DNA of 64,000 nucleotides from DASZIT01 sp052143315 (GTDB lineage Bacteria; Actinomycetota; Acidimicrobiia; Acidimicrobiales; RAAP-2), in NCBI GenBank assembly GCA_052143315.1, contig JBKQTE010000055.1:1-64000 (forward strand), in the 5' to 3' direction. Position 1 is the first letter of the stretch. Each line of letters starts with the position of its first letter. Position numbers and translations under genes: made by a program. The notes under the pieces are model-generated. The model was not told the DNA's origin, did not search any database, and saw only the letters and a list, made by a program, of their open reading frames with translations. This document shows positions 39,548-48,900 of the stretch, one piece after another.

Positions 39548-40217
39548 AGCCGATGGAGGCGTGGGTGGCGTCGCAGAACGGCTTGTTCCTCGAGGCACCG
39601 CATCGACAGAGCGTCACCCGATTGCGGACCTCGTAGGTCTCCCCATCCGCGCCGGTGATGGGGATCCCGCCCCGTACCCAGATCGGGCCGGCCACCCCCT
39701 GGGCTGGGTCCTCAATGATCCCGATCGACGGCTGGAGCTCGGGCTCGAGAGCCGTGCCGGTCCCCGGGTCCCAGGCCACCAGCCGGCCGGACGGGCACAG
39801 CCCGGCCTCGTGGGCGGCGAGCCGGGCCGCTTCGGGACCCTCCCGCTCCACCAGGTTCCACACCTGCCCGGCCACGTCGCAGAACCGGGCGAAGGCGCAC
39901 AACGGCTCGGCGTCGGTAAGGGCCAGCGTCGGACCGACCTGCTCCGACGCCTGGTCGAGGTAGGGCTGACGGCTGGCCGTCTCCGTCCCGTCGAAACCGA
40001 CCCGCACGTGGGAGCCGTCGCAGTAGGGCTTGTCGGCCGACTGCCCGCAGCGGCAGAGGGCGCAGCTGGCCCGGGTCTCGAGCTCTTCACCCTGCCACCC
40101 GACGGAGCCGCCCTGGGCATCGGCCACGATGATCTGCCTGGCCATGGGCACCGACCCCTCCACCAGGTAGGGCCCGTTCCTCGTCACCGTCACCTTCATG
40201 TCGCCGGTCGGATCCAT
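39537..40217 (-). CDS. Double-CDGSH iron-sulfur protein
   Basis: The 226-residue protein begins at an ATG preceded by AAGGAGCGCCC. It contains two CDGSH motifs: CRCGQSADKPYCDGSH around residue 50 and CRCGASRNKPFCDATH near the C-terminus. Each has the three Cys and one His that hold a redox-active [2Fe-2S] cluster. A central region with more Cys (PLCAFARFCD, AGLCPSGRLV) resembles the divergent Fer4-like module seen in this group. It may transfer electrons or clusters. Its closeness to a cysteine desulfurase (about 2 kb) is suggestive only. Confidence 0.9.
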   Translation of the reverse strand: MDPTGDMKVTVTRNGPYLVEGSVPMARQIIVADAQGGSVGWQGEELETRASCALCRCGQSADKPYCDGSHVRVGFDGTETASRQPYLDQASEQVGPTLALTDAEPLCAFARFCDVAGQVWNLVEREGPEAARLAAHEAGLCPSGRLVAWDPGTGTALEPELQPSIGIIEDPAQGVAGPIWVRGGIPITGADGETYEVRNRVTLCRCGASRNKPFCDATHASIGFTD

Positions 40218-40285
40218 GGGCGCTCCTTGAGGTCGGGCGGACCGTCGAGACGGCGGCCCCCACCGCGGTGGGTTCGGATCCCAGG

Positions 40286-41140
40286 TTACGCGGTGAACCG
40301 GGCCGAGGCACCGGCGTCGACGTCGATGACCGACCCGGTGACGTGGCGGGCGCCGTCGGACACCAGGTACACCACCGCGGCGGTGATCTCCTCCGCCTCC
40401 ACCCACGGGACCGGCTGCACATGGAGGCCGACCATGACCTTGGCCACGTCGTCCTTCGTCGGGTGCTCGAGGTCGGGGCGCATCATCGCATAGAGCTGGT
40501 CGTTGTGGATCATGGGCGTCGACACGTTGCCCGGGGCGATCACGTTGACCGTCACCCCGTCGCCGGCCAGCTCTTGGGCGGCAGACTTGCACAGTCCGAT
40601 CACCCCCCACTTGGAGGCGGTGTACGCCGGGATCCCGGGCTGGGACGACCGGCCCATCATCGAGGAGATGCCGATGATCCGGCCCGACCGCTGACGCCGC
40701 ATGTGGGGGGCGGCGGCCCGGATACTGTTGAACACCCCGGTGAGGTTGGTGTCGATCACGTCGCCCCACTCGGTGGCGTCCATGGTGCAGACCGATCCGA
40801 TGGCCGACACCCCGGCGTTCGCCACCATGATGTCGACCGACCCCAGGAGGGCCTGGGCGTTGTCGACGAAGCTGATCACCTCGGCCAGGCCGCGCACGTC
40901 CACTACCGCCGAGACGCAGCGGCGGCCGAGCTCGGCGACCAGCCGGTCCGTCTCGGCGAGGTCATCCCGGGTGGACAGGGGGTAGGCCACCGTGGCGATG
41001 TCCTCGCACCGGTCGCAGACGGCGATGTCGGCCCCCAGGCGGGCGAGCTCGAGGGCGTGGCTCCGACCCTGGCCCCGGGCCCCTCCAGTGATGACCGCCA
41101 CCTTGCCGGCCAGCGGCTGGTCCGACCGTTGCTCGCTCAT
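40286..41140 (-). CDS. Mycofactocin-type SDR oxidoreductase
   Basis: The 284-residue protein begins at ATG 41140 behind GGGAAGGCAC. The Rossmann glycine motif reads TGGARGQGRSHALELARLG; the NANAGV-type strand reads VANAGV; and the catalytic YTASK motif is present. The GGARGQGRSHA form matches the mycofactocin-dependent subset of SDRs in actinobacteria, which do not exchange bound NAD(H) freely and use the RiPP redox cofactor mycofactocin. No mft genes are in the window, so the cofactor claim depends on the rest of the genome. Confidence 0.88.
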   Translation of the reverse strand: MSEQRSDQPLAGKVAVITGGARGQGRSHALELARLGADIAVCDRCEDIATVAYPLSTRDDLAETDRLVAELGRRCVSAVVDVRGLAEVISFVDNAQALLGSVDIMVANAGVSAIGSVCTMDATEWGDVIDTNLTGVFNSIRAAAPHMRRQRSGRIIGISSMMGRSSQPGIPAYTASKWGVIGLCKSAAQELAGDGVTVNVIAPGNVSTPMIHNDQLYAMMRPDLEHPTKDDVAKVMVGLHVQPVPWVEAEEITAAVVYLVSDGARHVTGSVIDVDAGASARFTA

Positions 41141-41476
41141 GTGCCTTCCCATCGGTATCCGGTCGGCCTTGCGGTCTGGACGACCCTCGCCCCGGTGGCA
41201 CGAGCGTAGGTCGGTCGATCGGGCGACAGGGGAAAGGTCGCGACGCCAAGATGTCGCCGGGTGGACGGGGTCAGACCACCGACACGGTCACTTCGACACT
41301 GCTCGGCATTCATCACATCAGCGGTCCCATGTCTCGGAGTCGACCAGGTGTCCCTTCACATTTCTCGATGTGGAATAGTTCTTTATACCCTGAAATACTG
41401 CCGCGAGAGCTCTCGCCACCAGCGGCAACCAGGCGATGAACCTCCGACAAACCCGGACCAGCAAGGAGTACCCCAG
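41141..41476 (+). promoter_or_regulatory. Control region upstream of the encapsulin gene
   Basis: The 336 bases hold no gene. Around 41290-41410 the sequence is noticeably AT-rich. A -10-like TATACC (41384-41389) and an imperfect TTTCTC (41361-41366), 17 bases apart, form a candidate promoter. A short dyad CACAT-N6-ATGTG (41357-41372) overlaps its -35 and could be an operator. A strong Shine-Dalgarno aaggag (41463-41468) lies 8 bases before the GTG start of the encapsulin gene. Confidence 0.45.
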
Positions 41477-42409
41477 GTGGCCAATCAAGAGACTTCCCGT
41501 CTTGCACTCAGTGACAGCGCGGCACGTCAGCTCGCCAACGCCACCAAAACTCGCGCCCAGATGTCGACCATCACGCCGCGATGGCTGGTTCGCTGCATGC
41601 ACTGGGTGCCGGTCGAGGCCGGCATCTACCGGCTGAACATGGTCAAGGACCCCGAGTCGGTCGACGTCGCCTGCCCACCTCGCAACGAGGCCGAGCTGCC
41701 ACAGACCTTCGTCGACTACGAGGAAGCGCCCCGCGAGTACTTCCTGAGCTCGGTTGCGACCGTGCTGGACGTGCACACCAGGGTGTCGGACCTCTACAGC
41801 AGCCCCTTCGACCAGATCAAAGAGCAGCTCCGCTTGGCCATCGAAACGATCAAGGAGCGCCAGGAAGGCGAGCTGATCAACAACGCCGAGTACGGCATGC
41901 TCGCCAACGTCGCCGACCATCAACGTATCTCCACCCTCTCCGGGGCGCCGACGCCGGACGATCTCGATGAACTGCTGACCAAAGTCTGGAAGGAGCCGGC
42001 GTTCTTCCTGACCCATCCGCTCGCCGTCGCGGCTTTCGGTCGTGAGTGCACCCGCCGGGGGGTGCCACCAGCAACCGTGAGTCTGTTCGGCTCGCAGTTC
42101 ATCACCTGGCGGGGTGTTCCATTGATCCCGTCGAACAAGGTGCCTCTCGAGCACGGCAGGACCAAGGTGCTGTTGCTGCGGGTCGGCGAGGAACGTCAGG
42201 GTGTTGTCGGCCTCTACCAGCCCGGCCTTGTCGGCGAGCAGAGCATGGGGCTCTCGGTGCGCTTCATGGGCATCGATCGCAGCGCCATCTCCTCCTATCT
42301 CATCTCGCTGTACTGCTCGCTCGCCGTGCTGACCGACGACGCCCTTGCGGTCCTTGACGACGTCGAGGTCGGGAAGTTCCATGACTACGCCTTCAAGTAC
42401 GCCAAGTGA
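41477..42409 (+). CDS. Family 2A encapsulin shell protein
   Basis: The 310-residue protein starts at a GTG behind aaggag. Its N-terminus LALSDSAARQLANATKT and then ITPRWLVRCMHWVPVEAG, with YRLNMVKDPESVDVAC, match the SrpI/MMPI (major membrane protein I) group, now known as Family 2A encapsulins with an HK97 phage-capsid fold. There is no cyclic-nucleotide-binding domain, which separates it from Family 2B. The length is normal for the family. Such shells self-assemble into about 24-nm icosahedra and enclose a cysteine desulfurase for sulfur handling. The cargo gene overlaps the end of this gene by 29 bases. Seen: sequence and neighbour. Known for the family: shell assembly. The storage role here is inferred. 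Confidence 0.93.
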   Translation: MANQETSRLALSDSAARQLANATKTRAQMSTITPRWLVRCMHWVPVEAGIYRLNMVKDPESVDVACPPRNEAELPQTFVDYEEAPREYFLSSVATVLDVHTRVSDLYSSPFDQIKEQLRLAIETIKERQEGELINNAEYGMLANVADHQRISTLSGAPTPDDLDELLTKVWKEPAFFLTHPLAVAAFGRECTRRGVPPATVSLFGSQFITWRGVPLIPSNKVPLEHGRTKVLLLRVGEERQGVVGLYQPGLVGEQSMGLSVRFMGIDRSAISSYLISLYCSLAVLTDDALAVLDDVEVGKFHDYAFKYAK

Positions 42410-44129
42410 CGTGAGCGACGAGCCGTCGGGCCTGCCCGACTCGGTGACGCTGGCTCGGCTAGCGAACGAGATGTTCGCTGAGCACATGGGTCATGCGGCC
42501 GCAAGCGAGAACGTGCCCTGGGGATTAGTGGGCGAGGACCCTCCCGTTGCTCCGGCCCCGGCGGACGTCACCTCGATCGCGCCGTCGGTCGTACCCCTGG
42601 AGAACATCCCCAACTCGCTCGACGAAGGGGCCGAGGTGGCGCCCCTCCCGATGGACTCCGACCCGTCGGGCCTCACGACACTGGTTCCGGCCAACGTCTT
42701 CGACCGCGCCGTTCCCGTTCGGACCTCGGTCCCCTCTGCGCCCTTCTACTTCCTCGACGAGGCAACCGGAGTGCCCAACCCGAACGATGTGCCGGTTCCC
42801 CTACCGAGCCCTGGGCTCCCACGACCGGATTTCTACTTCGTACGCCCTGACCAGCCCCTGAGCGCACCGGCATCAGCGTCGGCGCCCGAACGCTCAGTGC
42901 CCTTCGACCCGCAGGCGGTCCGGCGTGACTTCCCTATCCTCGCCGAGCGCGTCAATGGGCGGCCCCTCGTGTGGTTCGACAACGCTGCCACCACCCAGAA
43001 GCCTCGGGCCGTGATCGAGCGGCTCACCCACTTCTACGAGCACGAGAACTCGAACATCCACCGCGCGGCCCACGAGCTGGCGGCGCGTGCGACCGATGCC
43101 TATGAAGGCGCACGTGACGCTGTCGCAGGCTTCCTCGGCGCCCCGTCCAGCGACGACATCGTCTTCGTCCGCGGCACCACCGAGGCCATCAACCTGGTTG
43201 CCAAGAGCTGGGGTCGGGCCAACGTGGGCCCAGGCGACGAAATCGTGATCTCCCACCTCGAACACCACGCCAACATCGTGCCGTGGCAGCAGCTGGCAGC
43301 CGAGCAAGATGCTCGACTGCGCGTGATCCCGGTCGACGACAGCGGCCAGATCCTGCTCGACGAGTACCGCCGACTGCTCAACGACCGCACCCGGCTGGTG
43401 GCCGTCACCCACGTCTCCAACGCCCTGGGCACGGTCGTCCCCGTCCATCAGGTTGTGGAACAGGCCCATGCCGCCGGCGCTCGCGTGCTGATCGACGGAG
43501 CCCAGTCGGTGCCGCACCTGCGCGTGGATGTCCAATCCCTCGACCCGGACTTCTACGTCTTCTCGGGCCACAAGATCTTCGGGCCGACCGGCATCGGGGC
43601 CCTCTACGGCAAACACGATGTCCTCGAGTCGATGCCGCCCTGGGAAGGGGGAGGCAACATGATCCAGGACGTCACCTTCGAGCGGACGATCTACCAGCCG
43701 CCGCCCACCCGGTTCGAGGCCGGCACCGGCAACATCGCCGACGCGGTCGGGCTTGGCGCAGCACTCGACTATCTGCAGCGCATCGGCATCGACAATGTGA
43801 CGCGCTACGAACGCGCCTTGCTGAACTACGCAACCGAGGCACTCCAGGCCGTGCCGGGGCTCCGGCTGATCGGCACCGCTCCCGACAAGGCCAGCGTGCT
43901 GTCGTTCGTGCTCGACGGCTACCAGCCCGAGGAAGTGGGCACGGCACTGAACCGTGACGGCATCGCCGTGCGCGCCGGGCACCACTGCGCCCAGCCCATC
44001 CTCCGCCGCATGGGGCTGGAGGCGACGGTTCGGGCCTCACTGTCGATGTACAACACGTGCGACGAAGTCGACACGTTGGTGGCTGCGCTGCACCAGCTGG
44101 CCGCAGACAAGGGTCACACCCGGCGCTGA
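42381..44129 (+). CDS. Encapsulin cargo cysteine desulfurase (SufS/CsdA-like) with N-terminal targeting region
   Basis: The 582-residue protein starts at an ATG within the encapsulin gene (a GTG at 42411 is an alternative). Residues about 175-582 are a group II cysteine desulfurase: His in SHLEHHANIV (292-296), Asp in IDGAQS (372), the PLP Lys in FSGHKIFGPTG (398) and the catalytic Cys in RAGHHCAQPIL (536). Residues 1-173 have no equivalent in SufS: a Pro/Ala/Ser-rich, probably disordered region with short hydrophobic islands, SVTLARLANEMFAEHMG (21-37), APFYFLDEAT (120-129) and RPDFYFVRPD (148-157). Regions of this kind load the desulfurase into Family 2A encapsulins. The enzyme turns L-cysteine into alanine plus persulfide, which may deposit sulfur in the shell. 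Confidence 0.94.
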   Translation: MTTPSSTPSDVSDEPSGLPDSVTLARLANEMFAEHMGHAAASENVPWGLVGEDPPVAPAPADVTSIAPSVVPLENIPNSLDEGAEVAPLPMDSDPSGLTTLVPANVFDRAVPVRTSVPSAPFYFLDEATGVPNPNDVPVPLPSPGLPRPDFYFVRPDQPLSAPASASAPERSVPFDPQAVRRDFPILAERVNGRPLVWFDNAATTQKPRAVIERLTHFYEHENSNIHRAAHELAARATDAYEGARDAVAGFLGAPSSDDIVFVRGTTEAINLVAKSWGRANVGPGDEIVISHLEHHANIVPWQQLAAEQDARLRVIPVDDSGQILLDEYRRLLNDRTRLVAVTHVSNALGTVVPVHQVVEQAHAAGARVLIDGAQSVPHLRVDVQSLDPDFYVFSGHKIFGPTGIGALYGKHDVLESMPPWEGGGNMIQDVTFERTIYQPPPTRFEAGTGNIADAVGLGAALDYLQRIGIDNVTRYERALLNYATEALQAVPGLRLIGTAPDKASVLSFVLDGYQPEEVGTALNRDGIAVRAGHHCAQPILRRMGLEATVRASLSMYNTCDEVDTLVAALHQLAADKGHTRR

Positions 44130-44276
44130 GGGCGACCCGGCGCCCTTGTCCCGCTCGGCTCCAGAGCAGCTGACGCCCTCCGATGCAGCAGCACGATGAT
44201 GAAGCAACGTCGGACGTCATGGCACCGCGTCCACCCGGGGTGGGACCGGCGCCGTGGCCATCGCAGGCTCTGAGCC

Positions 44277-45005
44277 TCAGCTCACGACCTGGACTTGGCC
44301 GGTGTCGAGCTGGTACTCAGCACCGACGACCTTGAGCTTCCCCGCCGAGACGAGCGAGGCGAGCAGGGGCGTCGACGCACTCAGCTGCTGAACTTGGAGG
44401 CGCACGTTCTGCTGTACGGCAGCGTCGACCAACTGGTCGGCCGGCTGGCCTTCCACTGCCTGGACCGCGGGAATGATGGGGTCAACGAAGGCCTCAATGT
44501 GGCCCGGCTCGACCGTGCCGTTCTGCACGTGGTCGATCGTCGCTTTCACCGCCCCGCAGCCTTCGTGACCCAGCACCATCAGCAGCACCGAGCCGAGGTG
44601 CTCGGCCGAGTACTCGATGCTGCCGACGAGGGCTGGCTCGCTGGCCGTGTTGCCCGCCACCCGCACGAGGAACAGGTCGCCGATCCCTTCGTCGAAGATC
44701 ACCTCGGGGGGCACACGGGAGTCCGAGCACCCGAGGATGATGGCGAAGGGATTCTGGTGGTCGGCCACCGCCGCACGCCTGACGCTGTCTCGCCCCTGAT
44801 TGACCGGCACCCCTGCGACGAATCGACGGTTGCCAGCCATCAGTCGTTGCAGTGCCTGATCGCCATCGGTCACCGGCAGAGTGGTAGAGGTCGAGGCGGC
44901 AGCCGAGGCATCCACTCCCGTCGAACTACACGCTCCGAGGGCGCCGGCCGTGGCCAGGCCGCCAACCGTGGCCATGCCCGACCGCAAGAGCGAGCGTCTC
45001 GACAT
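44277..45005 (-). CDS. Beta-carbonic anhydrase, Tat-exported lipoprotein-like
   Basis: The 242-residue protein begins with a twin-arginine signal (MSRRSLLRSG) that ends in a lipobox-like GALGACSS. The catalytic domain shows the beta-class zinc set: Cys and Asp/Arg dyad in LGCSDSRVPPE, and His and Cys in GHEGCGAVKA. It converts CO2 and bicarbonate outside the membrane. A TTG at 45029 behind GGGAGA would add eight residues. It is convergent with the cysteine desulfurase gene, 147 bases apart; neighbourhood with the encapsulin may be incidental. Confidence 0.92.
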   Translation of the reverse strand: MSRRSLLRSGMATVGGLATAGALGACSSTGVDASAAASTSTTLPVTDGDQALQRLMAGNRRFVAGVPVNQGRDSVRRAAVADHQNPFAIILGCSDSRVPPEVIFDEGIGDLFLVRVAGNTASEPALVGSIEYSAEHLGSVLLMVLGHEGCGAVKATIDHVQNGTVEPGHIEAFVDPIIPAVQAVEGQPADQLVDAAVQQNVRLQVQQLSASTPLLASLVSAGKLKVVGAEYQLDTGQVQVVS

Positions 45006-45029
45006 TCGATCGGTGGTCGGCTCGTCCAA

Positions 45030-45484
45030 GGTCCGTCTCCCGCGGTTCGACTGGGCGGCCTCCACCAATCGGATCGACGGAGGCGTACGTACAGCCCGAT
45101 CGCCGTACAGTAGGCGGCCGGGTTGTCCGCATCGGGGATCCCGATGGTGGCTGCTCCAGGCCAGCGCAGACGGGCCGCAGTGGTCCGGAAACCGGCGGCG
45201 CTGCGCCACTTGGGGAGAGGACGGAAGGCAACGATCGATTTCGGATACGGATCGGCAGCCCAGTTCTGAAGCGGTTCCAAGGGAGGACCGGCTCGACAGA
45301 TTCTTGAGTCCACAACGATCCCCGTTGTGTATCGGCGCGTCTACCGCGGAACTTGAGAAGAAATCCCAGATCTTTTCGGGATCTCCCGTCGCCGCGCCGC
45401 CGGGACGGTGAACCTGTGCTCTGAAGCACCCTACCCGAGGCTGGAACATCCGCCTCAGGGAGTGGCGGGATCGTCGCAGTCGAG
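45030..45484. other. 455-base gap, no gene seen
   Basis: This region separates the carbonic anhydrase start from the Rieske remnant. It has no credible ORF on either strand, mixed composition and less codon-like structure than the flanks. Its right end abuts the broken oxygenase, so it may contain eroded DNA from an old rearrangement. Confidence 0.5.
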
Positions 45485-45769
45485 GTGAGCCAGGACCCGA
45501 TCGAGATGCTCACCCACATCACGCAGACCCCCATCGACGAGGAGCTCACGGAGGTGAGCCTGCTCTTCTCGATGAAGGCGTTGCCGGACCAGAAGGCCAC
45601 CGAGTCGATCTCCAGGCTCAACGACCGGATCACCAACGAGCAGTTCACGCAGGACGTCCCGATCTGGGAGCACAAGGTCTACCGTGAGCGCCCCATCATC
45701 ACCAAGGTCGATGGCCCGGTACCGCAGTACCGCCGGTGGTTCCGGCAGTTCTGCTCGGATCCGGACTGA
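45485..45769 (+). pseudogene. C-terminal remnant of a Rieske oxygenase alpha subunit (KshA-like)
   Basis: A 94-residue frame beginning at a GTG resembles only the last part of ring-hydroxylating oxygenase large subunits: ending in QDVPIWEHKVYRERPIITK and GPVPQYRRWFRQFCSD, which is a typical KshA-type tail. The Rieske centre and the mononuclear iron ligands of the full enzyme (about 380 residues) are absent, and no matching N-terminal coding sequence lies upstream on this strand. It is best read as a truncated gene; expression as a short protein is possible but unlikely. Confidence 0.75.
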
Positions 45770-45932
45770 TTGGTTGCCGGCATAGGTAGAGCGTCACGGT
45801 GGTAACCGTCAGCCACCCACCACGGGTCTCCTGGACCAGAAGGACGGGAGACAGTTCTTGTCCGGCCTTGACCTCCACGAGGTCGGCGACGACCTCCGGC
45901 CACTTCCAACCGGATCCTCCGGTCGGGAGGGG

Positions 45933-48900
45933 CTACGCGGTTCTGGTGGCCGATTCGGGCTGGTGGTGGGCGACTCGGTTGCGTCCTGCAGTCTTGGCTC
46001 GGTAGAGGGCGGCGTCGGCTCGGGAGAGGATCTCCTCGATGGTGGCGTCGGCGGTGTCGATGTTGGTGACGCCGACACTGACGGTGAGGCTGACGATCCG
46101 GTCCCGGGTGGTGATGGGCTTGTCGGCGATGGCCCGGCGGAGGCGTTCGGCGATGGCGACGGCGTGGTCGGCGGATCCGGCGATGAGCAGGGCGAACTCC
46201 TCGCCGCCGTATCTGGCCACGAGGTCTCCGGCTCGGGCGACGGCGGCGAGACGCTCGGCGACGGCTTGGATGACGTCGTCCCCGGTGGCGTGGCCGTGGG
46301 TGTCGTTGACGTCTTTGAAGTGGTCGATGTCGACCATGATCGCCGACAGGGGCTGCCGGTGATGGCGGGCCTCGGCGAGCATGGCGGTGGCCTGGTCGAA
46401 GAAGCTGCGGCGGTTGTCGAGGCCGGAGAGCTCGTCGGTCACGGCCAGACGGCGGTTGCTGGTGAACAGGCGGGCGTTCTGGTAGGCGACGGCGCCGTAG
46501 GCGACCACGGTGCGGGCGATCTCGAGTTGGGTGTCGCCGTAGGCGTTGGCGGTGGCCGAGGCGACGACGACGATGGCGGTCGTGGTGTCGCTGAGGGGCA
46601 GCGGTACGGCCAGCCACGATCGGGGCGTGAAGGTCTGCCCGCAGATCGGCGCCAGGTCGGCGGCGTTGGCGTCGAGGACGGCCTCGCCGGCCAGGAGCCG
46701 GACGATCGCTCCGAGGTTTTGGGCGTGGGTGCCGCCCCCGAGGGCCCGCAGGTGGGTGGCGGGGGTCGGTGGGGTGTCGGACTGGCGGGGCGGGCGTTCG
46801 GCCAGGACCCATCCGGCGCCGGCGGAGTCGACGACGACGACGGTGGCGGCGTCGTAGGGGACGGACCGTTCGAGGCCGACCAGGAGCCGGTGGAGGACTT
46901 CGGTGGGGTCGAAGGTGGAGGTCATGTCGGCCAGGACGTCGCGGAGACCTTCGACCAGGCTCCGCTGTTGGCGTTCAGTGTGGATGAGCATCTCCAACTG
47001 GGCGGACCGGGCCGTCTCCAGGGACACCGCCACCTGGGTGGCGATGGCGACCAGGATGTCGACGTCGGCGTCGGTGAACATGCCGGTGGCCAGGCGGCTG
47101 TCGAGGTAGACGACCCCGATGAGTCGGCCCTCGAGCTGGAGGGGGGCGACGAGGATACTGCGGAGCCCGTGGACCACGGCGCTGGCCGAGCCGATCAGGT
47201 AGCCCTCGTCGCTGCCGGTGACCACCAGGGCCTGGCGGTCGCAGCGGGCCTGCTCGACGGCGGTGGAGCTGTAGCCGACCGCTTCGGTGAGGTCGGCGGC
47301 GTTGCTGTCCCGCCCGGCGAAGAAGGTGACGCTGTCACCGTCGGCGGCGACCAGGAACAGGAAGGCGCGTTCGGCCCCGAGGATCACCAGGGCCTCGTCG
47401 AGGGCGATGCGGGCCAGCTGGCGGGGATCGATGACGCTGGCGGCGGCCACGCTGACCTGCAACAGCGCCGCCAGGCGTCGGCTGTACGGAGAGGACGAGG
47501 TACCCCCGTTGCTGATCGCCGCGGACCGGGCGACCGTGCTGGCGGCCGACGATCCACGAGAGACGGTCGGTGCTGCCAGCGCGAACTCCTGGAGGACCCG
47601 GCTGGCCCGATGAACCCACCCCTGCTGGGTGGCCAAGGCCAGCGCCAGCCTCGCTTCGGTGGTGGCATCCGCGGTCAGGCCGAGACGGCTGAGGCAGCGG
47701 GCCCGCTGCCGGAGCACCCCGAAGCGCACGGCAGGGGCGTCGAGCCCGTTGGCGAGGCGCTCGGCCTTGTCCAGCAGCGGCAGGGCCCGGTCCGGTTTGC
47801 CGTCGAGCTCCGCGAATTCGGCGTCCACCACCAACGACGACGCCCGCAACCACGCCACCCCACCACATCGGGCCGTCCAACGCAGCTGGTTGCGAGCGGC
47901 TCGGGCTGCCGACCGAAGCTCGGCCAGGTCGGCCCGGTCGGAGCCAGCCTCCGCCCGCCGCCACCGGATCATCATGCCGTTGGCCTTGGACACCCAGTAG
48001 GGCCGCGCCCACAAGACGGTGGTGAGGACGTTGTAAGGCTCGGCGTCGCGCAAGGCGATCACCTGATCGAAGGTGGCGTCGATCTGGCCCTGCTCGACCA
48101 GCAAGTCGATCAGGGCATCGTAGGTTGCCGTGCGGGTGACCCCGTCAGTCACCTCCTGGGCCTGGTGACAAAGATCGTCGATGTCGAGCAGATCGGGGCT
48201 GGCCCGACCGAGGGTGTAGGCCACGACGGCCTCCATGAGCGTGCCCGGCACCTTGGCGTTCGGGTGGTGGGCCAACTGCCCGGCTTCGATGTGATGGCCG
48301 TACTTCAACAGGTTGTAGATCAGGATCTCGTGGGCGATCGTCTTCTCGCTGGGATCGAGCCACCGCCCGTACTCGTTGAAGGCGCTGCGGTACAGGTCGG
48401 CGGCCCGGGTCCCGTCGCCGAGCAGCTCCGCGGCCACGCCGTTGCTGAGGGCGACGAAGCCGATGAGCGAGGGGATCCCCGACTCTTCGGCGAACCGGGC
48501 GAGGCGAGGGATGGCTCGATTCACGGCCCGGTGCCGGTGCAGACCGGCGGCCAGGCGGCACAGGACGCAGTGCACCCGGATGTACTCCGGGCTGATCCCC
48601 AGCCGGTTCGCCGGGTAGAGCCCGGCCAGCCCGTACCAGAGCATGCCGCGGATGTCGCCGCGCATCTGACAGGCGACTCCCCCCGCTTCGCACAGCAGGA
48701 CCTGGGTGGCGTAGTGCTCCCGGCGCTGACCGCGGGCGGTGCCGAACCCGATCTTGGTGCGGCCGATGACCAACGCGACGATCAACTCCACCACCGGGGT
48801 GAGGGTCCTGGCGAACCAGTTCCGCCTCAGGGGACGGCGGATGTCTCGCAACGAGGTGGTGACGTTGACGAGGGCGTGGTCGCTCCTGCCGTCGGCGAGG

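Noticed and set aside
41261..41476. An N-terminal extension of the encapsulin by 72 residues
   Set aside because: The extension is encoded by the AT-rich promoter region and does not match the family; a strong ribosome binding site precedes the GTG at 41477.
45455..45673. A minus-strand ORF opposite the Rieske remnant
   Set aside because: The plus-strand frame gives a recognisable oxygenase C-terminus; the minus frame does not resemble any protein.
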